Shown: in pieces, positions 10,901 to 19,900 of the stretch
Layout: each line of letters begins with the position of its first letter
Numbering within the stretch: position 1 is the stretch's first letter
From: Helicoverpa zea
Taxonomy: Eukaryota; Arthropoda; Insecta; Lepidoptera; Noctuidae
DNA: 64,000 nucleotides
NCBI RefSeq assembly: GCF_022581195.2
Contig: NC_061469.1
Span: forward strand, 6,262,001-6,326,000
Direction: 5' to 3'
Position numbers and translations under genes: made by a program
The notes under the pieces: generated by a model
Databases searched by the model: none
What the model was told of the DNA's origin: nothing
Seen by the model: only the letters and a program-made list of their open reading frames with translations

Positions 10901-13900
10901 AAATAGCATTAACAATAGTGTCTAGGAAGTTAGATATAGTGAGTAAGGAACCTTCTATAATATTCACAAGATTATTAAGTTTGGTTAATAGTAAGACCTT
11001 ATCATTATTTGTAGTTACCAAGGAAAGTACCTGATTAAGCTTGTTTATTTGAGAGTTTAATTTAACCTCATTTTGATTCAATTTGGTAATTGTAGAATTA
11101 AATGAATTGATTGATGACTTAACTATGTGGATATTATCTTTCATGAGACGAAATATCTCGTTATCATTTTTCTCACATGCGTCAATCGCAGCGTCATAAT
11201 TGCGCGCATCTTCCGCATCTAATGTTCCAAAGAAAAACTTTAATATTTCTCCTCCAAATTCTAAAGCTCTTTTAAACCGGTTTGCAGCATCTTTAGAGAT
11301 TATATGAGATAGCGAGTGTGCTTTTACATAATTGGTTTCTAAAAGAACTTCGATAGAATTAAAAATATCTTTACAATTGGAATATTCTCCAGGTTCTATT
11401 TTACTACATAGTAATGATGACTTCACAATAAGCTTGTCAATTTCGTTAAGATGTAGCTCAATAGAGTTAACGTCGACGTGCGTGACTATTTTCCAAAAAT
11501 CGTTGTAGAAGAATATGTTGGTTGTTGGGTCAAAGTACAAGCCAGGACTGTGTATGACTGGTAAAATCTCCGACTCAGTAGAGCCGTGCTGACATAAAAG
11601 TCTGAAAAGAAAAGATAAAAGAAAATCAAGGATGTGCAGGTTTGAGTAAGTTTGTGTGATATTTTACGTGTTTACGGTTAACTAATAAAGTGACGTTATG
11701 TTTTCCAATAATTTTAACGATTTTGAAAGGACCTTTCCAAATTGGGGATAAGGCTTTTCGAAGCCTGTGGTGATGTTTAAGATACACCATGTCACCAACC
11801 TTATATTTAGGACTACACCTTAAAGCGGAGGCGTCATAATTTTGTTTTGATGCTTCCTTAGCTTTGCTAATGAACTCTAAAGCTTTTTCCCTACTAACTC
11901 GCATCCTATACTGAAGTGCTCGAATATATTCATGATAGGTAAGACTGTTATTGCTATCGTAAAGAGAGTTAGGCAAGTTTGGTTTGTAACCATACAAGAG
12001 TTCATATGGTGTGAACTGGGTAGTACTATGAGGAGTCGTGTTGAAAGCGAGGATGGCAGTTGCTAAGTAGCAATGCCAGTCGTTTTGATTTTCGTTTACG
12101 AAAGATTTAAGATACTCCTTGAGAGTGGCGTGGCTACGTTCAAGCGCGCCGTTTGTTTGAGGGTGGTATGGTGACGTAAACAATGGTTTAATTTTGAAAA
12201 TTTCTGTGACTTGTCTGAATAGCTCAGAAGTGAAGCATGTTCCTAGGTCAGTAAGAATCATTTTAGGTATACCAAAAAGAGACATAAAATGTACTAGACT
12301 ACGAGCAACTTCGTCACTCGTAGATGAAATCATTGGATAAACACATAAGAATTTAGTGAGGTCATCTTGTAACGTCAGTATAAATCTGAATTTTTGAAAG
12401 CCTGCGTCCGGTAAAGGGCCTACTATGTCTAGTGCGAGCCGTTCAAAAGGTTTTGTGCTCGTTGATGTTATTTCCATAGGGGCCTTGTTGTTAGCTCTTA
12501 GAGGCTTATTAATTTGGCACAATTTACAATTCTTGACATAGGTTTGAATGTCGCTACGCATACTTTTCCAAAAGTATGAGGCTTTAATACGATTGTACAT
12601 CCTGTTCATTCCGGGGTGTCCGGCTATAGGGGAGTCGTGGTTGTCTTTTAATATTTTAGGGACCTCGGCAGGAGTAGGATAGATAATTTGGTTTTTATAG
12701 ATATGTATAATTAAGTTTGTATTATGAAAGATATAGGATATTATGTTATAGATCTTAGTGTAAATAAGCTTAGAAAAAGGTTCGCTGAAGTCAGAAAGAG
12801 CTAAATCTGTTTCATCAGGATTTTCTTCAAGAATTTTATCCCTTAGTTTCACCAAAATATCGTATACAATTCGGTAACTAATCTCGTCAAAATGATGAAC
12901 TTTTGTAAATAGTATGTAAATAGTTTTATCATTGATTGTAATTGACTCCACTGTAATAGGAGACCGCTCGCTCGCAAATAAAGTAGTAGTGTCATTTACC
13001 TGCGACAGCAATTCCTCACAGTGGGGCATAGAATAATCAAAGTCAAGAGAGAATGGACAAGCGATTGATTTAAATTTAGAAAGATGTAAGGGTTGAGAAT
13101 GTTCTTCGATTCTAGTATTTGATTCAGGTAAAGATTTTGTGAATTGTTTTTTAAAAAAGATTTCGTAAGATGTTTTATTAAGATTGTGGCTATTCATGAC
13201 ATGGATAGGAATACGAGAGAGGGCATCCGCGTTGGAATTCATTTTCCCTTGTTTGTATACGATTTCGTAATCGTATTCCTCTAATTTAAGACGCCAACGA
13301 ATTAACCTGCTTCCAGGGTCCTTCACATTAAAGAGCCAAACTAAAGGCCGATGATCTGTTACGATCTTGAATTTGTTGCCATACAGGTAAGGGCGGAAAG
13401 TTTTGACTGCGAAAAGGATCGCAAGTAGCTCCTTTTCCGTGGTGGAGTAATTCCCTTCTTGTTTGTTAAGAGTCCTGGATGCATAGGCGATCGGTTTATC
13501 TTGACCGATGGGACCTTGAGAGAGTACGGCGCCAATAGCATAGTTACTAGCGTCCGTGGTAACTACAAAAGGCTTTGAAAAATCGGGGTATTGTAAGAGA
13601 GGAGCCGTAGTTAGTTTTTCTTTGAGAAGATTAAAAGATTGTTCTTGGTCGGCTTGCCAGAGAAAAATCGTATCCTTTTTTAATAAAGAAGTTAAAGGTT
13701 TAGTAATTTTTGAGAAATTTTCTATGAAGCGACGATAGTATCCGACAAGACCTAAGAAAGATTTAATTTCTTTTGCGTTTTTAGGGGTAGGAAATTCGGT
13801 TACAGCTTTCACTTTGTCGGGATTAGGAGTTACTCCTTTATCGGTGATAATGTGACCAAGATAAGTGACTTCTCTGCGAAGAAACTCGCACTTGTCAGGT

Positions 13901-16900
13901 TGAAGTTTCAGATTAAATTCGCGGAGTCTATCAAATACTTGACTTAGTTTTAAGATGTGGCTATTGAGATCATGGGAGTATACTACGCAGTCATCAAGAT
14001 ATACATAACAATGAAGACCCTGTAACCCAGAGAGCGCTGTATTCATCAGCCTTTGAAAAGTGGAAGGTGCATTTTTAAGACCGAAGGGCATGCGTGTAAA
14101 CTCGTAGTGTCCTGATGTTTGGGTTCCTACTATGGTGAAACCAGTTTTAGGTGCATCAATGGGATCAAGCTGTATCTGATGAAATCCACTGGCTAAATCA
14201 AGGGTTGTAAAGTATTTAGAGTGTCCTAATTGGTCTAAGATGTCTGTGATTAAGGGCAAAGGGTATATTTCGGTGACTGTGACGTCATTAAGGGCTCGGT
14301 AGTCGATAACGATACGCCACTTTCTTTTGCCTGAAGCATCTAGCTTTTTGGGTACTACCCATACCGGGGCGCTCCAAGGAGATTGTGAGGGGCGTATAAT
14401 TTTCTGCTGTAACATTTTTTTTATTTGAGAGTCAACTTCGTCTTTGTGACACTCTGGAAAGCGATAAGATTTTGCATGAATAGGGGCAGCATTACCAGTA
14501 TTAATTGTATGTTTAAGTGCGTTGGTATAAGTCAGCTGTTCATCCTCTAAATGAAAGATGTCTGTATATTTGGAACAACACTCTAACAAAGCGGATTTCT
14601 CTTCCCTATTTAAATGCGAGTGTCGTATCTGGTCTAAAACTTTATCTATACGGTCCGACGGCGTTGAAGAAATAGTGTTTATTTTTAAAGACGCGTTTTC
14701 TTCAATTTGAAGCGTATTTTGTGAAAACTCTGACCAATCGATTTCGGTTAAGTGTACCTTGAAATCCTTGACTTCAATTGGCGAGTCGGTAGTGTTTAAG
14801 ACTGACACATTGACACGGTTATTAGATTTTAAAGATACAATACAGTTCGCGATAAAAACACCGTCAGTAATAACATGATCTAGCACAAGCGACTCCTTGA
14901 AATTATGTAACTCCGACGGTTCATTCGAGACCATGCATTCTATTACAACTTCTGAACGAGCAGGTATAATGTATTTAGGAGTCGTATAATGAATGGGTAT
15001 AGTATTACCTTTTAATGTTATTGACTTCGTTGAATAATCGATGTTTGTTTTGAAGAAATGTAAGAAATCTGTTCCAATGATACCGTCTGATTCTAAGTTA
15101 ATTGCGTCATTAATAATGTGAAATTTATATGAAAGAGTGGCATTAGAAATTTGTAAGTCTATTATACATGACCCCAGCGTTTCGCAAAATGTGTCATTAT
15201 CATTTATACCTTTAAGTTTAATTATCTCGTTTGAAAGCTCAGGTTGAATACAAAGACTAGAGCGCTTAATAACGCTGACTGTTGCACCGGTATCAATTAA
15301 GAGACACAAGGGTTTAGTAGAATAAGGCGTTTTTATAAAAGAATGTGGTAAAGATATTTTCTTATTTAAAATGGTAGTTTCGTAAACCGGAATATCTGCC
15401 TTTGACTGGAAATATGATTTTTCATCACAAAGGTTTTGAGACGCAGAAATTAGGGGTTCATTTAAGTGCTTAGTTATTTTTGGCTTGTCACACGGTGACT
15501 TACAGGCATCGACATAGGAGTTAATTTTAGGTGATTTTAAATCTAAGGATGATTCTGTGGTTATTTGTGACGCGTTTAGAGATGCCTTTGAATCGAGGGA
15601 CTTACAAGGGTTTGTTTTATAAGGCTTATTATAAGATGTAGGTGATGATTTGGTATAAGATTTAAGACAAGACTTGGAACAAAGTTTAGGTGAAGATTTA
15701 GTACAAGATTTAGTATAAAATTGAGATGAAGAATCCGGTAAAGATACGTCATTGTAATATTTAATAGTACAAGATTTAGCGTCACAAGATTTAGAGTGAC
15801 AAGATTTAGTATTATAGAAATTGACGTCACAAGATTTAGCGTCACAAGATTTAGAGTGATAAGATTTAGTATTATAGAAATTGACGTCACAAGATTTAGC
15901 GTCACAAGATTTAAGGCGCGGCTCCACCGCAGTGCACGCTGTGCACGGACACGCGGCGCATTTTAGCTGCGTGTATTCATTTGTTTGACAACGTGGGTCT
16001 ACGTTTCCACTGAAGTACACGAATATGACCCACGACTATGTATAGCGTGGCACTGCGCACGGGTAAACCCACGCAGACATCGTTTAGCTACGTAACCGCT
16101 TATAACAACTGCTCTGCGATAACCGAGCTGTACATAGTCGTGGGTCTTATTCGAGTACTCCAGTGGAAACGTAGACCCACGTTGACAGCGTTGAGCTATG
16201 TAACCGCCTATTCGAGCAAGCCACGCGTGTATCAATGACGTCAATTCATGCGTAGCCTCTCCGTGGGTTGCAGTGGACACAACCACATACATTTTCTTAC
16301 AAAGCGAAGCTTAATACACGTGCGTAGCCTCTCCGTGCACCGCGGTGGAGCCGCGCCTTTAGAGTGACAAGATTTAGTATTATAGAAATTGACGTCACAA
16401 GATTTAGGGTGACAAGGTTTAGTATAAGATTTAGGGTCACACGATTTTGTATTATAAGATAAAGGTTCACAAGATTTAGTATTATAAGATTTAGTATTAT
16501 AAGAGTTAGAGTTATAAGATTTTGATGTTTTCAAAATTGTGCCGTCATCAGGAGGTTTTGGTTTCAGTTGGCACACCTCTGAAACCAATTTTAGTTTTTT
16601 GAATCATCATCATCTGAGAATGAGTCATGCGAGCCTTGGAACTCACAGTCGCACATATGGACACGCCCTTCCTTTGTAACTTGAGGTGGCGATTGCGTGT
16701 TGTTTGGTTCCGCACGGCGTTGATTGTTATATTGTCTTTTACGACAATTATTGATGTGATGACCAGGCTTTTTACAGTAGGCACAAATGAGGGTTTGAGA
16801 AAATTGCGCATTATTTTGACCGGAAGATGATGTTGAAGGCTGTACTACGAAAGATTTTTGAAATTGCTGTTCACGTTTCTTCACGTAACAGTCTGAAGAG

Positions 16901-19900
16901 GAGTGGCCATTTTTATGGCAGATAGAGCAAGTTTTGATGGGCTTAGGGCCGTAGGAAGAAACCCTAGTTAATTTTAAAAGCTTCTCTTCTTCAATGGCCT
17001 GTGTGATGGCGTCATTCAGGGTTAGAGGGTTCCTGCACCTTACTATGGTAGAGAGATTGGGACTAAGGCCAAGCAAAAAGGTGTTGAGGGCCAAGTCTTC
17101 CATTGCTCCTATACGCCCAGGTAGTTGAACTTTGTCCTCACACGAGAATTGGATATCGGCTTGGAGGCGAGTCAAGCAAGCTTCGATGCGTAGACCATAT
17201 TGCGTTACAGTCTCTGAAGCTGTTTGCTTGCAGTTTTGAAGGTCGTGCAGCAAATGGCTTGAGTGCTTCTTTTCGCCAAAAGTAGATTTTAAAAACTTTT
17301 TTAATTCGGGCCAACTACTAAAAGTTTTAAGGCTACAAGCTGTTTGTGCCTTTCCTTCAAGCTGTGAAATTATGTATTTACAGAGAAAACCTTGTTGATC
17401 TACGCTACAGAATGAAATTGCACTGTCGCAATTGGTTAAAAATGCTGGTAGAGATTCCCTGTCTCCGTTGTAAGGCTTGATAAATTTGGTTAATACATTA
17501 AGGGTAATTTTAGGTTCTCCCTTGTCAGTCATTTTGTGTTCAAAAAAAAAATAGTTCGATAAAAATTATAACGTATAAGATGATGAAGTAGAAGATAAAA
17601 GATAGATATAAGAAATGGTTAATAAAGAGAATGTAATAAGTAAATTAAGATGGTGTGTTAAATAGGAAAGATTGATAGATTACTCACAGCAGTGCAGCTA
17701 TCACCTTCATTATTTTGTCCACGCGTAGTATTATTCCGTAAAAATGTCTTAAATGAGGTCACGAATATTGCGATGCGATGCAGCAGCGACGACACGGCCG
17801 GAAGTAACCCGACACTCGATGAAGTGGCGCGTGTAGACTCGGAAAACGTGATTTCGTCGATACGTTGCTATGATGGATGAGCTCAACCGGTGAAGATGTT
17901 GAAATTTGGAAGACCTTGCCGTGGTGCGGGCTCACGCATAGAGCGGAGGCTTATCGTCGACCACAGTTTCTTGTCCGTGAATGTAGTGTCCTTGCAGCAG
18001 GGTGTGATGCGGGCTCACGCTAAGGGCGGAGGCTGACCGTCGATCACGACTGACTCGTAGCCGCTAGAGTTCTTTTGGATGCTAAGGGCTCTCTGTATAG
18101 ATTCTCCTCAGCATCCCACTTCTGACACCAGTTGTTAGGACGCGGCTGGTGTCAGTCTTTTTAAAAAAACCCACTAATACTGCTAACACTACTTTAATCA
18201 AAGAACTTGAACTTTACAAGGATTAGAGCAAAGGATTGTCTTAAACTCGTCAGGATAAGATATTGACAAAGTGACGGCACCGGTAGACTGAAGCCGCCAC
18301 GCGGTTGCAAGTATTTTTATAGTAATCAAAAATGCATGCATTTGCAATAACCGCGAACTAATTATGAATATAACAGCACGTACGAACACGAACATAGCGA
18401 ACACAAACACCAGACCCGAACATTTGGTTCGTACGTATGGACGGCATATTCGAGCACGAACGCAAACCTAGTTCGAGTCGAGTTCGCGAACAACAGTCGT
18501 GAACTCTATCTTAGTAGCCATGACGGCGCCGTTGGAAGTGGTCGATTGTGAAGTTATTAAAGCGCTTCGAACACCGTCCATACAGAACACACTACAAGGA
18601 TCGCCGCGAACATGTTTGACGAACAGTGTTCGATGTTCGATAGTGGTACGCACGTGCGAACCAAGTTGTTGCATATCATGTAACGCAACAAATTTGTTCG
18701 TACGTGCGTACGCGGCTTAACGCGAACTTGTTTTGAGGGCGACCAGATGCGACCCCACGAACTATTCAGAAGCGTTGATCGCCGCAGTGCGTGAATAAAG
18801 ATTGTTGTGGGACAAAAAACATAAACATTATAGAAATCGTTTATTAGTACAAAGAACTTGAAAAAATGTTGCTGTCTGTACTTTAAATATGAACTTTCAA
18901 GCAAAATTGTACTGTACTTCTACATGATTTGAGAAGTAATGTCGCTCACGCAGGACACCGCGTTACGTACCATTTAATCGAACCTTGGAAATGCAAATGA
19001 AAAACAAATATATCACCCAAAATACTGCGGCCATAGGGAATCACAAACTGCGAAGCATGTCGAAAGAAAGAAAGACTCGGCAATAGATTTAACGAAGCTT
19101 TAAGTTTAATAGATCTTTGTGCAACTGACCGTTAAAGATAATAAAGTGATGGTTGCACTTACAGCCCTTAATCTCAGTTATATTGAGTTCGATGATGGCC
19201 AAGCTGTGCACCATTGAGTCGCCGTACTCCGGGTGTACGACAAACGAAATAACTGACAATGCGACTGGCGTGTCCTCAGCTGGTATGAACACCGCCACCG
19301 TGTCCTCCCTATGGAAGTTCAGTCATCATTTATTAGGTATATATGCCATTTAATATTAATAATTTCGATGCCCTTACATGAAAGTATTAGGGTACTACTA
19401 TATGCTACGATATTCTCTTTACAAATGTCGTGTGGTAGCACTCACCGGAGTAATAAGCCACAGCTTTCTCAAATCTACCTGCAACTGACTCTTAAATTAT
19501 ATTGAAATAACGATAATGGGTGCCCAATAATAAAGACAAAGGTAACGGGCTTTCTCAGATTCAATTAAAAAAAAAACAGATTTTTTAAAACCTTCATAAT
19601 GGTTGTAGTCCGACCTAAGCATTGAACTCGAAAGTCGGTTCGGAACCAAGGAAGTTGTTCCGTCAAGGCATGACGGAACATCAGGTAAGCTAGTACTCAC
19701 TTGAACACTCGCTCTGGTATCCTGGCCACGTCGTTTGCATTAGCGAGAGCGAACTTGGGCTTGATAAGCACGATGCCGGTTAGCGCCACGTGCCGCTTGT
19801 CAAAATCCTCTGCGCTCAAGAAGTCAAAGTAAATAATTATCTTTTTAGGACTTTGCAGACAATTTGGAAATACTCAGACAGATGTCAAAGGATTAACAGG

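Larger units (their letters stand above)
9183..18375 (-). mobile_element. Errantivirus (env-bearing Ty3/gypsy LTR retrotransposon), near full-length
   Basis: 9,193 bp provirus on the minus strand: 5' LTR (18,133-18,375), primer-binding site, leader, gag, -1 frameshift site, pol, env, polypurine tract, 3' LTR (9,183-9,426). The LTRs differ by a single A in a homopolymer. The flanking GCAC (9,179-9,182 and 18,376-18,379) is a 4 bp target duplication. The empty target GTACGCACGTACG is a perfect purine/pyrimidine alternation, as known for gypsy-type integrases. All three genes look intact apart from a 445 bp MITE that breaks pol. Confidence 0.92.
9060..18962. mobile_element. TTA-flanked inverted-repeat element (PIF/Harbinger-like), split by an errantivirus
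   Basis: Left end GGCGGTGTCCTGCGTGAGCG (9,060 on) and right end reading GTCGCTCACGCAGGACACCG...CG (to 18,962) are inverted copies, 21 of 22 bases matching. They are flanked by TTA at 9,057-9,059 and 18,963-18,965. Subtracting the errantivirus leaves about 706 bp with no transposase, so this is a non-autonomous element. A 3 bp TTA/TAA target duplication is typical of PIF/Harbinger transposons. The interior is rich in GAACGCGAC-type words. Confidence 0.75.

Noticed and set aside
15576..15905. Minus-strand frame of repeated NLVTLNLV units
   Set aside because: It is the out-of-frame reading of the same DNA repeats that encode KSC units in pol.
15760..15910. CRISPR-like evenly spaced direct repeats
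   Set aside because: The repeats are contiguous coding repeats without unique spacers, inside a retroelement in a eukaryotic genome.
15999..16020. Apparent N-terminus of the long pol frame
   Set aside because: It lies inside the MITE and uses a GTG. True entry to pol is by frameshift from gag, so the first ~35 codons are not native.
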